DNA from: Cryobacterium breve
GTDB lineage: Bacteria > Actinomycetota > Actinomycetes > Actinomycetales > Microbacteriaceae
Assembly: GCF_027594785.1 (NCBI RefSeq)
Contig: NZ_CP075584.1
Span: 2,604,001 to 2,668,000, forward strand
Length of the DNA: 64,000 nt
Reading direction: 5' to 3'
Below the pieces are notes generated by a model, which did not search any database, was not told the origin of the DNA, and saw nothing but the letters and a program-made list of their open reading frames with translations. This document shows positions 36,301-44,972 of this stretch, in pieces (positions within the stretch are counted from its first letter, which is position 1; the number at the start of each line of letters is the position of its first letter). Position numbers and translations under genes: made by a program.

Positions 36301-36829
36301 CGTCTACATCGTCATGGTCGCGACGTTCCGGTCGCTGTTGCAGCCGTTGCTGCTGCTCGTGTCCATCCCGTTCGCGGCGACCGGGGCCATCGCGCTGCAG
36401 GTGATCACCGGCATCCCCCTCGGTGTGCCGTCGCTGATCGGCGTGCTGATGCTGATCGGCATCGTCGTGACGAACGCGATCGTTCTGATCGACCTCGTCA
36501 ACCAGTACCGCCGACGGGGCCTCGACGTGCGCGAGGCGCTCGTCAACGGCGCCTCCCGGCGGCTGCGCCCGATCCTGATGACCGCGCTCGCTACGATCTT
36601 CGCCCTGCTGCCGATGGCGGTCGGCCTCACCGGCACCGGAGGGTTCATCTCCCAGCCGCTCGCCCTCGTCGTGATCGGCGGCCTGGTCTCCTCGACCCTG
36701 CTCACCCTCATCGTGCTGCCGGTGCTCTACTTCCTCGTCGAGGGCGGGCGGGAGCGCCGGGCCATCCGCCGCGAGGAGAAGAACGTGGCACGCGAGTCCG
36801 CGGCTGCCGCGGCGACGAATCTCGGGTAA
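33359..36829 (+). CDS. RND-family (AcrB/HAE1-like) efflux pump with in-frame palindromic insertion
   Basis: 1156 residues. A first membrane helix (NRALIALITIVAAIFGSLAL) is followed by the porter signature SYPGASPEVVNDDVSTPIET. Helices 2-6 include GRVVDDSIVVIENIKRHL with the aspartates of the proton relay. The second half repeats the plan and ends with LLQPLLLLVSIPFAATGAIA, LIGIVVTNAIVLIDLVNQYR and RPILMTALATIFALLPMAVG. The loop between helices 6 and 7 carries a ~110-residue hydrophilic Ala/Pro/Thr linker that includes family C palindrome (35047-35108). Resembles SwrC-type HAE1 exporters; substrate unknown. ATG 33359 lacks a clear ribosome site; Met 9 is an alternative. Confidence 0.92.
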   Translation: MHFLAVLSMKNRALIALITIVAAIFGSLALTSLKQELIPSLQLPQLLVSTSYPGASPEVVNDDVSTPIETAIQGIAGLESTSTTSSTNSSLVSATFTYGTDLVKAESRISQAINRIKTRLPDNLDPQVISGSIDDFPVISLAVSGGDQATLADDLKRSVLGDIRDVSGVREAALVGDVGRRVTITADAAALATRGLSTQAIRSALQQNGALIPAGSLTEGDKTLSVQAGGKLTSAADIAALPLLGTGAGTAPGAGAVTAPGAAPAAPPTIGDVATVVLGENPVASISRVNGKPALTIAVTKVPAANTVDVSTAVRAILPKLQDAVPGTTFTVVFDQAPFIQESINSLTQEGILGLVFAVLVILVFLLSVRATLVTAISIPTSVLITFIGLQGVGYSLNILTLGALTIAIGRVVDDSIVVIENIKRHLVPGADRSETIVEAVREVAGAITASTITTVTVFLPIAFVGGSTGELFRPFALTVTIALLASLLVSLTIVPVLAYWFLRAPNPKPATSPKTAKPARPEKTPKSAEPGTIPETAPVLAATDAATGEAATAPVSAESDRDRAGFGSPLPKPQARAAETGAAADPLGESVLAATPATSTAAAPATASRRTRRAASAPATAIAEEPSRLQTGYLPIIRWTLRHAVVTLLLSVLVLGGTVAIIPFMKVNFLGSTGQTTFRVAQALPVGTSLAAQDTASTTVETALRSTPGVKIVQVSIGGGSALAAFAGGAPTTSTVSYSITTDGVAKPDAVQDAVRGKLAALTDVGDFSVTAGGGFGGTSDIAVDITAANGADLQKASDSILAAVKKLDAIKESSSNLAASRPYLAVKIDRTKAAAAGLSELALGSLVSQAMQPSIVGSIVINEANLSVYLTGASSPTTTAALAALQIPTVAGPVALSTLATVAQVDGPATLTTTKGLRTATVSATPNNNDLGTANAQMATVLADTTLPTGATATLGGVTKDQTDAFQQLGIALLAAILIVYIVMVATFRSLLQPLLLLVSIPFAATGAIALQVITGIPLGVPSLIGVLMLIGIVVTNAIVLIDLVNQYRRRGLDVREALVNGASRRLRPILMTALATIFALLPMAVGLTGTGGFISQPLALVVIGGLVSSTLLTLIVLPVLYFLVEGGRERRAIRREEKNVARESAAAAATNLG
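35047..35108. repeat. Inverted-repeat element family C, copy 2, inside the RND gene
   Basis: Perfect 22-bp arms (35047-35068 and 35087-35108) sharing CCGCGCCGGTTTCGGCA with the intergenic copy at 17718-17734. The 18-base loop is CTCCCGAAACCGCAGGCG. It is read in frame without a stop and codes a hydrophilic stretch containing FGSPLPKPQARAAETGA in the cytoplasmic linker between the two halves of the pump. Confidence 0.8.
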
Positions 36830-36925
36830 ACGCGGGGTTAAACTGGGTGAAGCGGGGTAGGCAGCAGCCTCAGGCCCGGCACACCGGTCACACCGTCGCG
36901 GCCTCCAACTCGCGAGAGGCACTTC

Positions 36926-38566
36926 ATGACCGGGCTTTCCCTGCTCTCCGACCCGTACCGCAACAAGGGCACCGCCTTCACCAGGGCCGAGCGGATGCGC
37001 GGCGGCATCACCGGGCAGCTCCCGCACGTCGTGCAGACCATCGAGCAGCAATCGGGCCAGCTTTACCGGCGGTTCCTGGCCCGGCCGAACGACCTCGAGA
37101 AGCGCCTGTTCCTGATGGACGTCTGCGCGCGCAACCGCCGCCTCTTCTACTACGCCATGTCCCGGCATCTCGTCGAATTCCTGCCGATCGTGTACGCGCC
37201 GACCGTCGCCCAGGCGATCCAGCAGTACAGCGACTGTTACGCGGGCAGCGACGTCGCCTACATCTCCGCACTCGATCCCGAGAGCATCGCGGACGCGCTC
37301 AAGATCTACGCCAACGGCCGGGACATCCGCCTGATCGTCGCCACCGACGGCGAGGGCATCCTCGGCATCGGCGATTGGGGAGTCAACGGGGCTGAGATCC
37401 TCACCGGCAAGGTCGCCGTCTACACCGCGGCAGCGGGAATCGACCCCGCTCAGATCCTGCCGGTGTTCATCGACGTCGGCACCGACAATGCCGGGCTGCT
37501 CGCCGACTCGCGGTACCTCGGAAATCGTTTTCCACGCATCCGTGGCGCTGACTACGACCGGTTCATCGACGACTTCGTGCAGACGGCCCTCGGGCTCTAC
37601 CCAGGCGCGCTGCTGCACTGGGAGGACTTCGGCCGCGCGACGGCCGCGCCGATCCTCGAGCGGTATCGCGACAGCATCTGCACCCTCAATGACGACATCC
37701 AGGGCACCGGCGTCACGATCCTCGCAGCGCTGAACACGAGCATGCTGATCTCCGGGCTGACCCTGCGCGACCAGCGGGTGCTGATCTTCGGTGCGGGAAC
37801 CGCCGGGATCGGCATCGCCGACCAGATCGTCGACGAGTTCGTCGTGACCGGCGGACAGTCCCTCGCGGAAGCCGAGGCCCGGATCTACCTGATGGACCGG
37901 CAGGGGCTCATCGTCGACAGCCTGCCCGACCTCACCGCGGGCCAGCGGCGATACGCCCGGCCCGCGCGGGAACTGGACGGCGATGCGTTCGCGCCCGCGC
38001 TCGCCGACCCGCGCTCGCTGCAGGGCGTGATCGCCGCCGTGCACCCGACTGCGCTCATCGGCACCTCGACCCAGTTCGGCGCCTTCACCGAGGCTGCCGT
38101 GCGTGAGATGGCCGCCCACGTCGAACGCCCGCTGATCTGTCCGATCTCCAACCCGGCGGAACTCGCCGAGGCGACCGCGGCCGACGTGATCACCTGGACG
38201 GCGGGCGCCGCCCTCGTGAGCACCGGCTGCCCGTCGGCCCCCGTGCGGTTCGACGGGGTCGACTACGAAATCGGCCAGGGCAACAACGCCCTGATGTATC
38301 CGGGGATCTGCTTCGGAGCGATCGTCGCGCGGGCGACCGTGCTGAACCGGGCCATGCTCCTCGCCGCCGCGCACGCGATCGCCGGCATGGTCGACGTGAC
38401 CCGTCCGGGCGCTGCCGTGTTGCCCTCGTTCCGGGACCTGCCCGAGGTGTCACGCCGCGTCGCCGTCGCCGTGGTCGCCCAGGCCGTGCGCGACGGGGTC
38501 AACGGTGTCCCCATCACCGACCCCGAGGCCGCGGTCGCTGCCGCGACCTGGCACCCCGCCTACTAG
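36926..38566 (+). CDS. NAD-dependent malic enzyme
   Basis: 546 residues, the long SfcA/MaeA type. Oxidative decarboxylation of malate to pyruvate. Marks: GTAFTRAERMRGGITGQLPH, LPIVYAPTVAQAI with the catalytic tyrosine, ATDGEGILGIGDWGVNGAEI, HWEDFGRATAAPILERYRD, LNDDIQGTG for metal binding, and the NAD site LIFGAGTAGIGIADQI. The C-terminal GQGNNALMYPGICFG is also conserved. ATG 36926 fits the family start. Stands alone between the RND pump and element B3. Confidence 0.95.
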   Translation: MTGLSLLSDPYRNKGTAFTRAERMRGGITGQLPHVVQTIEQQSGQLYRRFLARPNDLEKRLFLMDVCARNRRLFYYAMSRHLVEFLPIVYAPTVAQAIQQYSDCYAGSDVAYISALDPESIADALKIYANGRDIRLIVATDGEGILGIGDWGVNGAEILTGKVAVYTAAAGIDPAQILPVFIDVGTDNAGLLADSRYLGNRFPRIRGADYDRFIDDFVQTALGLYPGALLHWEDFGRATAAPILERYRDSICTLNDDIQGTGVTILAALNTSMLISGLTLRDQRVLIFGAGTAGIGIADQIVDEFVVTGGQSLAEAEARIYLMDRQGLIVDSLPDLTAGQRRYARPARELDGDAFAPALADPRSLQGVIAAVHPTALIGTSTQFGAFTEAAVREMAAHVERPLICPISNPAELAEATAADVITWTAGAALVSTGCPSAPVRFDGVDYEIGQGNNALMYPGICFGAIVARATVLNRAMLLAAAHAIAGMVDVTRPGAAVLPSFRDLPEVSRRVAVAVVAQAVRDGVNGVPITDPEAAVAAATWHPAY

Positions 38567-38607
38567 CCGGTCCCGCTCCGTCGCGCCCGCCCTCTTCGGC
38601 ATGCCCC

Positions 38608-38706
38608 GGGGGCTAACTCAGGAGATTCGCGTCGTCGCCGGCACGTGTCCGCCTGTTTCCGGGGTCCGGCATCCCGGTGAGGCGCGGTCTTCCTGAGTTA
38701 GCCCCC
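38608..38706. repeat. Inverted-repeat element family B, copy 3
   Basis: Ends GGGGGCTAACTCAGGA (38608-38623) and TCCTGAGTTAGCCCCC (38691-38706) are perfect reverse complements. This is the best-preserved copy of the family. It lies between the malic enzyme and the convergent DUF4232 gene and may terminate both. Confidence 0.85.
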
Positions 38707-38761
38707 GATGTCGACCGAGACCACTCTCGCCGGCCACAAACCGGGCTCTCCCGATTTGCAG

Positions 38762-39478
38762 CTAGTAGACGAGCGCGGCAGGCGCGAACGGACCCACCTT
38801 CACCAGGCCGATGAGCGGGTCGTCGCACCCCTGGATCGGGTTGGGCGTCGTAACCCGGCGAGGGACATCCGTGCCGGGCGGGGTCACGTCGAGCTCGGTG
38901 ACAGCGACGAGCGTGCAGGTGTATGCGCCCGCCTGATTCAGGTGCAGCAGGCTGTAGGCGGATGCGCCGGGAGCGAGTTCGACGGCATCCCCCGTCACCG
39001 TCGGGTAGCGTTCGTGCGCCGCGGCCGGGCCGAGCAGCGCCCCGGTGCTCGCGTTCACGAGCCGGACACCGGGGTATCCCTGCACGGTGCAGGCCTGGGC
39101 TCCCGTGTTGGTCAGGGACAGGTCCCAGTAGAAGCTGCTCATGCCGCTGTCCATCGGCCGCGAGACGAGGGCTGCGCCGAGCGCGCCGGCAGAACAGGCC
39201 GCGGAAACGTCGTCGCCGGGCGTGGGAGTGGGGACCGCTGTGGGTGACCCGGTGGGAGTGTCCGTCGGTGCACCTGTCGCCGTTGGGACGGTCGAGGCCG
39301 AGGCCGAGGTCGATGCGGTTGCCGTTGCTGTCGCACTGGCCGTCGACGACGGTGCCGCCGCCGCGCACGCGGAGAGCGCTGTGCAGAGCAGCGCCGCTGC
39401 GCCGAGTGCCGCCGCCATTCTGTGCCCGGTGCCGTGCGAAGTCCCCCGACACGCTCTCCCGACCCGTGATCCGGTCAT
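38762..39478 (-). CDS. DUF4232 lipoprotein
   Basis: 238 residues from ATG 39478, or 218 from ATG 39418, which is better placed for the signal peptide (MAAALGAAALLCTALSAC; lipobox cysteine after LSA). After a Ser/Thr/Ala/Pro-rich spacer of about 55 residues comes a DUF4232-like domain with FYWDLSLTNTGAQACTVQGY, PGVRLVNASTG and a closing cysteine in IQGCDDPLIGLV. Membrane-anchored, outward facing. Function not known. Confidence 0.82.
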   Translation of the reverse strand: MTGSRVGRACRGTSHGTGHRMAAALGAAALLCTALSACAAAAPSSTASATATATASTSASASTVPTATGAPTDTPTGSPTAVPTPTPGDDVSAACSAGALGAALVSRPMDSGMSSFYWDLSLTNTGAQACTVQGYPGVRLVNASTGALLGPAAAHERYPTVTGDAVELAPGASAYSLLHLNQAGAYTCTLVAVTELDVTPPGTDVPRRVTTPNPIQGCDDPLIGLVKVGPFAPAALVY

Positions 39479-39588
39479 GTCGCCCCCCTGTCGCGGTCCG
39501 TCTGAGAGGCCGCGTCACCAGTCTCGCACCCGGCTTGTGCGGTGAGTTCGCGCGCGAGGGGGTTGCGCATCCCGGCAACCGGTGCTGC

Positions 39589-39615
39589 GGTGGCCAACTC
39601 AGGAGATCCGCTGGC
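39589..39615. repeat. Isolated half of a family B end
   Basis: GGTGGCCAACTCAGGAGATCC matches the left end of family B copies. No matching right end is visible within 150 bp, and the Nudix gene begins 13 bp later. Probably a truncated element. Confidence 0.5.
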
Positions 39616-39627
39616 TAGGCTCGAAGG

Positions 39628-40122
39628 ATGGCCACCCCCGATTTCATCCTCGAACTCCGTAAAAGCATCGGGCACGCCCCGCTCTGGCTCATCGGCGTGA
39701 CCGCGGTCGTCGTGCGCGGCGACGAGGCGCTCCTCGTCCGCCGCGCCGACAACGGCAACTGGTCGAACGTCGCCGGAGTCGTCGACCCCGGCGAAGAGCC
39801 CGCGGATGCCGCGGCGCGCGAGATCCTCGAGGAGTCCGGGATCATCGCCGAGGTCGAGACCCTCGTCGGCGTCTTCGCCCACGAGCCCCTCCAGTACGCC
39901 AACGGCGATCAGGCCCAGTATCTCGACGTGCTCTTCCGCTGCCGCTGGGTGAGCGGCGACCCGCACCCAGCCGACGGCGAGAACACGGCGGCCGCCTGGT
40001 GGCCGCTCGACGCGCTCCCGCCCCTGCCGGGCACGCACGACGAGCGGCTGTGGCTCGCCGTCGCCCAGTCGGGGCCCGCGCTCTTCCGCCGCCGCGACAC
40101 CCCGGCCGACACCCAGGCCTAG
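39628..40122 (+). CDS. Nudix hydrolase
   Basis: 164 residues. The Nudix box is complete: GVVDPGEEPADAAAREILEE followed by SGI, giving the Gx5Ex7REUxEExGU pattern. N-terminal GVTAVVVRGDEALLVRRADN and later QAQYLDVLFRCRWVSG are typical of the MutT/ADP-ribose group. Hydrolyses a nucleoside diphosphate linked to another group; the substrate is not deducible. Confidence 0.92.
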   Translation: MATPDFILELRKSIGHAPLWLIGVTAVVVRGDEALLVRRADNGNWSNVAGVVDPGEEPADAAAREILEESGIIAEVETLVGVFAHEPLQYANGDQAQYLDVLFRCRWVSGDPHPADGENTAAAWWPLDALPPLPGTHDERLWLAVAQSGPALFRRRDTPADTQA

Positions 40123-40263
40123 CGCCGGCCGCGGTACATCCGAACAGGGGCATCCGCTCCACCTGACACGGCGGGGACACCCCTGCTATCGTGCTGTTCG
40201 AAACGAGCGGGATCCTCGCCCGGCATCCGCCGCCGCGCGCTCCTGCGTGAGAGGGGCGCACCC

Positions 40264-40776
40264 ATGAAGGCATCGGCTGAACTCGGCGGCAACCTCCAGT
40301 CCGTCCTCGTCGACCTGATCGAACTCCACGTTCAGGGCAAGCAGGCGCACTGGAGTGTCGTCGGCCACAACTTCCGCGACCTGCACCTGCAGCTCGACGA
40401 GATCATCGACGATGCCCGCATCTTCTCCGACGAGCTGGCCGAGCGGATGCGCGCACTCGACGCCCTCCCCGACGGACGCACCGAGACGGTCGCCAAGGAC
40501 ACCCACCTGCCGAAGTTCCCGGCGGGCGAGGTCGACACCGCGGAAACCGTCGTCATGATCACGGAGCGGCTCGACGCGACGGTGAAGAACATCCGCAAGG
40601 TGCACGATGCCGTTGACGACGAGGACCCGACGAGCGCCGATATCCTGCACGGCTTCATCGAGAAGCTCGAGCAGTACGCCTGGATGGTCAGCGCCGAGAA
40701 CCGCATACCGCGGAAGGCGACCGCCAAGTCGCCGACCCGCCCGTCCGGACGCGCCCTCTCGGACGTCACGGACTGA
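40264..40776 (+). CDS. dps: Dps-family ferritin-like DNA-protection protein
   Basis: 170 residues. The ferroxidase-type residues of Dps are visible in VQGKQAHWSVVGHNFRDLHL and QLDEIIDDARIFSDELAERM. A basic/polar C-terminal tail (RKATAKSPTRPSGRALSDVT) could bind DNA. Oxidises and stores iron and protects DNA in starvation or peroxide stress, by family. ATG 40264 follows a GAGAGGGG sequence. Confidence 0.92.
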   Translation: MKASAELGGNLQSVLVDLIELHVQGKQAHWSVVGHNFRDLHLQLDEIIDDARIFSDELAERMRALDALPDGRTETVAKDTHLPKFPAGEVDTAETVVMITERLDATVKNIRKVHDAVDDEDPTSADILHGFIEKLEQYAWMVSAENRIPRKATAKSPTRPSGRALSDVTD

Positions 40777-40891
40777 GCGAGGGGTCGGACGGGCCCATTG
40801 GGCCAGAAACCAGGGCCGGTTGCGGCGGAGGACGACGAAGGCCGCGGACCGGTGTCGCGGCGAGGGGGACTCGACGAGAAGGGGACGTCGG

Positions 40892-42046
40892 ATGGGCAGT
40901 GCGCGGGTCGAGGATGACAAGCAAAAGAAGGCGAGGCCGCAGATGAACCAGCGGAACTTCGACAGTGAGAGTGCCCCGGTCTGGCTCGGTACGCCCGGTG
41001 ATCGCGAGGCGAGTGAGCAACTCCGGGTGGTCGCCGATGAGGCCCTGCTCGTGAACGGCGATACCGGGAGGGCACTCCGGCTCGCCATGCACCTCGGTTC
41101 CCGTCTTCCCGCCATCGGCGAGGGCGACACCCGGCGCCTCTTCGAGACGCTCGCGACGGTGTCGGCGGCCGACCTGTCGGCGGCGCGCGTCACCGACGGT
41201 CATCTCGCCGCCCTCTCGGTCCTGGGCCAGGCATCCGTCGAACCGGCGCAGCTGCCCGGCGGTGAGACGGACCAGATCCGCAGTTGGGGTGTCTTCTCGG
41301 CCGAAGCGCGTGGCACCCGCCTCGACGCGAGTGAGTCGGAGCAGGGCTGGCGGCTCGACGGGCTCAAACCGTGGTGCTCGCTCGCGAGTTCGCTGAGCAA
41401 CGCCCTTGTCACGGCGCACACGTCGAGTCAGGCGCTGCGGCTGTTCGCGGTCGATCTCACCGCGCCGGGCATCACCGTACTCGAGGACACCTGGGTCGGC
41501 CGCGGATTGCCCTCCATCACCAGCGGCCCCGTCGACTTCCGGGGCGTGCCCGCGGTCGCGATCCGCGAGGACAACTGGTACTTCGACCGGCCGGGTTACG
41601 CCTGGGCCGGGATCGGCGTCGCCGCGTGCTGGTTCGGCGGGGCAGTCGGGATCGCCCGTCGGGTGTTCCGCGGCGCCCAGGAATGGCCGGCGGACCAGAT
41701 CGCCCTCGCGCACCTCGGCGCGATCGACGTGGCCCTGAGCGCGTGCGGCGGTGCCCTTGCGGCCGCGGCCGCATCGATCGACGACGGCAGCGCGACCGGC
41801 CAGGCCGGGGCGCTCCTCGCGGCGAGGGTACGCGGCCTCGTCGCACGCTCGGTCGAGGAGGTCATCGCCCGGGCTGGCCACACGCTTGGCCCGTGGCCGC
41901 TCGCCTTCGAGGCCCGGCACTCGCAGCGGGTCGCCGACCTCGAGCTCTATGTGCGCCAGCACCACGCCGAACGCGACGAGGCCGCTCTCGGCACCCTGCT
42001 CCTCGACGGCGGTTCGGTCCCCGGCGGCGGCCCCTCGCCCTGGTGA
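40892..42046 (+). CDS. Acyl-CoA dehydrogenase-like protein
   Basis: 384 residues from ATG 40892 (AAGGGGA six bases ahead) or 367 from ATG 40943. The layout is that of acyl-CoA dehydrogenases: helical N-terminal part (RLFETLATVSAADLSAARVT), a beta middle (WGVFSAEARGTRLDASESEQ, GWRLDGLKPWCSLASSLSNA), and a C-terminal helical domain (GYAWAGIGVAACWFGGAVGI). A catalytic glutamate could not be placed. Similar stand-alone proteins in related actinobacteria are uncharacterised; a role in acyl-CoA oxidation is inferred only from the fold. Confidence 0.75.
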   Translation: MGSARVEDDKQKKARPQMNQRNFDSESAPVWLGTPGDREASEQLRVVADEALLVNGDTGRALRLAMHLGSRLPAIGEGDTRRLFETLATVSAADLSAARVTDGHLAALSVLGQASVEPAQLPGGETDQIRSWGVFSAEARGTRLDASESEQGWRLDGLKPWCSLASSLSNALVTAHTSSQALRLFAVDLTAPGITVLEDTWVGRGLPSITSGPVDFRGVPAVAIREDNWYFDRPGYAWAGIGVAACWFGGAVGIARRVFRGAQEWPADQIALAHLGAIDVALSACGGALAAAAASIDDGSATGQAGALLAARVRGLVARSVEEVIARAGHTLGPWPLAFEARHSQRVADLELYVRQHHAERDEAALGTLLLDGGSVPGGGPSPW

Positions 42047-42137
42047 GCGGCGGCGATTCAATCGGCACAATAGCGCCAGCACGACCTGGATCCCTCCCCG
42101 GTGGACGCACGGGGGTCCGATATGTCAGGATTCCGCC

Positions 42138-43091
42138 GTGACCACTCCACCGGAGCGCCGGATGCTGCTCGACACCGCTGCCCTGTACTTCCGCGCGTTC
42201 TACGGGGTGCCCGACACCGTCCGCGCGCCGAATGGCCAGCCGGTCAACGCCGTGCGCGGGCTGCTCGACATCATCACCCGGCTCGTCACCGAGTTCCCGC
42301 CGACCGAGATCGTGGCCTGCTGGGACGACGACTGGCGTCCACAGTGGCGGGTCGACCTGATCCCGACCTACAAAACCCACCGGGTCGCCGCGCTCGTCGA
42401 GTCTCCGGCAGCGGATGCCCCCACCGCGACCGAGGACGTCCCCGAGCTGCTCAGTTCGCAGGTTCCGATCATCCGTGAGCTGCTCGCCGCGCTCGGAATC
42501 CCGGTGATCGGCTCCCCGCGGCACGAGGCGGACGACGTGATCGGCACGCTCGCCTCGCACGCGGACATCCCCGTCGATGTCGTCACCGGCGACCGCGACC
42601 TTTTCCAGCTCGTCGACGACTCCCGCACCGTGCGCGTGATCTACACCGGCCGCGGCATGGCCAGGCTCGAGACCCTCACCGATGCCGCGCTGATCGCGAA
42701 GACCGGCGTCAGCCCGGCGCAGTACGCCGACTTCGCGGCCCTCCGCGGCGACGCCTCCGATGGGCTCCCCGGAGTCGCCGGAATCGGCGAAAAGACCGCG
42801 GCCACCCTGCTCGCCGACTTCGGTGACCTGGACGGCATCGTCGCCGCGGCCGCCGATCCGGCCTCGGCACTCGCTGCGGGCGTGCGCGGAAAAATCACCG
42901 CCGCCGTCGACTACCTCGCGGTCGCCCCGACCGTCGTCAACGTCGTGCGCGACCTGTCGCTCCCCACGTTCGACGCCCGCATCCGCCCGAGCACCCCGGA
43001 GCAGGACGCCGAGCTCGAGCGACTCTCCGCCGAGTGGGGCCTCACGACGTCGATGAAGCGAGCTCGCGCCGCCCTCCTTGGCCTGGCCTGA
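42138..43091 (+). CDS. 5'-3' exonuclease (Pol I N-terminal/FEN-like)
   Basis: 317 residues, stand-alone flap-nuclease-type protein. Metal-site acidic motifs: MLLDTAALYFRAFYGVP, VACWDDDWRPQWRVDLIPTY, SPRHEADDVIGTLASHADIP and DVVTGDRDLFQLVDD. The helix-hairpin-helix GLPGVAGIGEKTAATLLADF binds DNA. GTG 42138 with AGGATT upstream. Removes RNA primers or flaps; acts beside Pol I. Confidence 0.92.
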   Translation: MTTPPERRMLLDTAALYFRAFYGVPDTVRAPNGQPVNAVRGLLDIITRLVTEFPPTEIVACWDDDWRPQWRVDLIPTYKTHRVAALVESPAADAPTATEDVPELLSSQVPIIRELLAALGIPVIGSPRHEADDVIGTLASHADIPVDVVTGDRDLFQLVDDSRTVRVIYTGRGMARLETLTDAALIAKTGVSPAQYADFAALRGDASDGLPGVAGIGEKTAATLLADFGDLDGIVAAAADPASALAAGVRGKITAAVDYLAVAPTVVNVVRDLSLPTFDARIRPSTPEQDAELERLSAEWGLTTSMKRARAALLGLA

Positions 43092-43132
43092 CCCATTTCC
43101 CCTCGCCGTGTCGGCCGCTGGGCGACCACAAT

Positions 43133-44782
43133 TCAGGTGCCGAGGTTCACGCCACGCAGGGCCAGGAACGGGACGGCGTCGACGGCGGTCCCGTCGATCC
43201 TGACCTCGAAGTGCAGGTGGCAGCCGGTCGAGGCGCCGGTGCTCCCGACTCCGGCGATCACCTGGCCGGCAACAACGCGCTCACCGACGCTGACCAGTGT
43301 CTCCCCGGGGGCGATGTGCGCGTAGCCGGTCGCGATGCCGCTTCCGTGGTCGATCAGGATCCAGTTGCCATAGGTGCCCAGCACGCCGGCGGACTCGACG
43401 ACCCCGTCGGCCGCCGCATAGATGGCCGCGTCGCACCCTGCGCCGATGTCCGTCCCCCGGTGGAAATCACTGACCCCGGCAACCGGGTGCACGAGACGCG
43501 GGCCGAACGGATCGGTGATGCGCCCGATGGCCGGTGCGGTCCAGCCCTGTTCACTCAGACGCCCGGTGTCCGCGACCGTCGAGGTTGCCGGGAACGGCTG
43601 GACCTCACTCGCCGCCGTGGTCGCAGGAACGGACCGGCCCAGGTCGGCGAGGGCGGCGGATGCGGCGTCGACGTCGTCCTGCGCCGCCGCGACCGCCGCA
43701 CGGGTGGCGGAAACCGGGACCGCGGCGATGACGGCCTGAGCGGCGGCGTCCTGCTTCTCGAGCACCTGCTCCCGACTGACGTCCGCGGCGACCCGACTGC
43801 GCACGTCGTCGAGATTCGCGGTCAGCCTGGACAGGGTATCCAGTGTGCCGAGCTGAAACAGCAGGTCCTGGTCGGCCCTGTCGTCGAGCAGCACGTCGAG
43901 GGTGCTGTTGCCGGACTGTTGCATCAGGCCGCGAACGAGCGTCGCCAGCACCCGGCGGGACGCGTCTGCGGTTACTCCGGCCCGTTCCCTGAGCGCATGC
44001 ACAAGGTCGGCCCGGCTGACGGCGGCCGCGTAGTCTGCCTGGGCCGAGGCGTCGGCGAGCTTCGCCGCGGCCAGGCCGGTCTCCGCCGCGCGCAGGCGGG
44101 ACTGGGCGGCAGTGACGGCGGCGGCGCGGCGGGCCGAGACGTGTTCCGCCTGCGCCCTGTCGGCAGCGGCGCGGGCGGCAGCAGCTGTCTGTCGCACAGC
44201 CGATGACACGACGGGTGCCCGGGGGCCGAAGGCCTGCTGGGGTTCCGGGGCCACGAGCACCAGGGCCGGCGGGGTCGCCGGGGTCGGCGACGCTGTGGGC
44301 GTGGGCGTGGGCGTGGGCTCCGGGGTCGCCGTCGCTGTCGGCGTCGGCGTGGGGCGAGGGCTGGGCGTGGGATCAGGGGCCGGCGTCGGCGTCGGGGTGA
44401 GCGTCGGGGTCGGCGTCGGGATCGGCGTCTGGGTCGGCGTCGGAGTGGGCGTCGGAGTGGGAAGCGGAGTGGGCGTGGGTTGCGCCGTCGGCGCGGGTTC
44501 TGGCGACGGTGCCTGGGTGGGTGCGGGTGCCGGTGTCGCGGTCGCCGTCGGCGTGGGTGTCGGATCGGGCGAGGGCGTGAGTATCGGAGGCGGCGTCGGT
44601 GCTGCGGTCGCAACCGGAACCGGTTGGTTCACGGGCTGTACGCCGTCCGCTTGTGCCGACGTCGGCATCCCCGCGATCACGAGCGCGACGATGACGATCG
44701 TCGCGAGCGGCGGCGCCAGTCGGGCGGCCGGGTGAGCGTCCACACCGCGACTGATGCGACGGACACCTCGTAGTGCACTCAT
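43133..44782 (-). CDS. M23 (LytM-type) endopeptidase with Pro-Thr stalk and coiled coil
   Basis: 549 residues, ATG 44782 with GGAGG. Signal peptide region APPLATIVIVALVIAGMPTS. Next is a ~125-residue Pro/Thr/Ala-rich stalk (44240-44625), then Ala-rich coiled coils (AAAARAAADRAQAEHVSARR and following). The C-terminal M23 domain has the zinc ligands in FHRGTDIGAG (H and D) and HLHFEV. This is an EnvC/NlpD-like or NlpC-partner plan, probably cutting peptidoglycan cross-links at the cell surface. The stalk between signal and coiled coil may span the wall. Convergent with the exonuclease gene. Confidence 0.9.
   Translation of the reverse strand: MSALRGVRRISRGVDAHPAARLAPPLATIVIVALVIAGMPTSAQADGVQPVNQPVPVATAAPTPPPILTPSPDPTPTPTATATPAPAPTQAPSPEPAPTAQPTPTPLPTPTPTPTPTQTPIPTPTPTLTPTPTPAPDPTPSPRPTPTPTATATPEPTPTPTPTASPTPATPPALVLVAPEPQQAFGPRAPVVSSAVRQTAAAARAAADRAQAEHVSARRAAAVTAAQSRLRAAETGLAAAKLADASAQADYAAAVSRADLVHALRERAGVTADASRRVLATLVRGLMQQSGNSTLDVLLDDRADQDLLFQLGTLDTLSRLTANLDDVRSRVAADVSREQVLEKQDAAAQAVIAAVPVSATRAAVAAAQDDVDAASAALADLGRSVPATTAASEVQPFPATSTVADTGRLSEQGWTAPAIGRITDPFGPRLVHPVAGVSDFHRGTDIGAGCDAAIYAAADGVVESAGVLGTYGNWILIDHGSGIATGYAHIAPGETLVSVGERVVAGQVIAGVGSTGASTGCHLHFEVRIDGTAVDAVPFLALRGVNLGT
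44240..44625 (-). repeat. Coding Pro-Thr repeat of the M23 protein
   Basis: Runs of PTPTPT interspersed with A, S, E, D and L, encoded by near-tandem GGCGTCGG/GGCGTGGG-like six-base units on the plus strand. The number of units is likely to vary between strains and is a weak point for assembly. Confidence 0.8.
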
Positions 44783-44972
44783 GAGCCTCCGCAATCCAGC
44801 TTCGGGTGATGGACGTGCAGATCGACCGGGTCGATGCCCGGTCATCGTGGCACGGACCGGCCCCGTCAACAAGCGAGGCACGATCCTTCGCCACGCCGGC
44901 CTCCGGGGAGGATGGGCTCCCATCGTGGCCACCGCACTCTGGGCGGTCAACCCTCATGCTGGGGGTGCACGA

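Noticed and set aside
35036..38374. Long minus-strand frame across the RND pump and malic enzyme
   Set aside because: It spans two well-supported plus-strand genes and has only low-complexity Arg/Gly/Asp/Glu content.
44240..44625. Tandem short repeats considered as a CRISPR or minisatellite array
   Set aside because: Units are about 6 bp without spacers and are read in frame as a Pro-Thr stalk.
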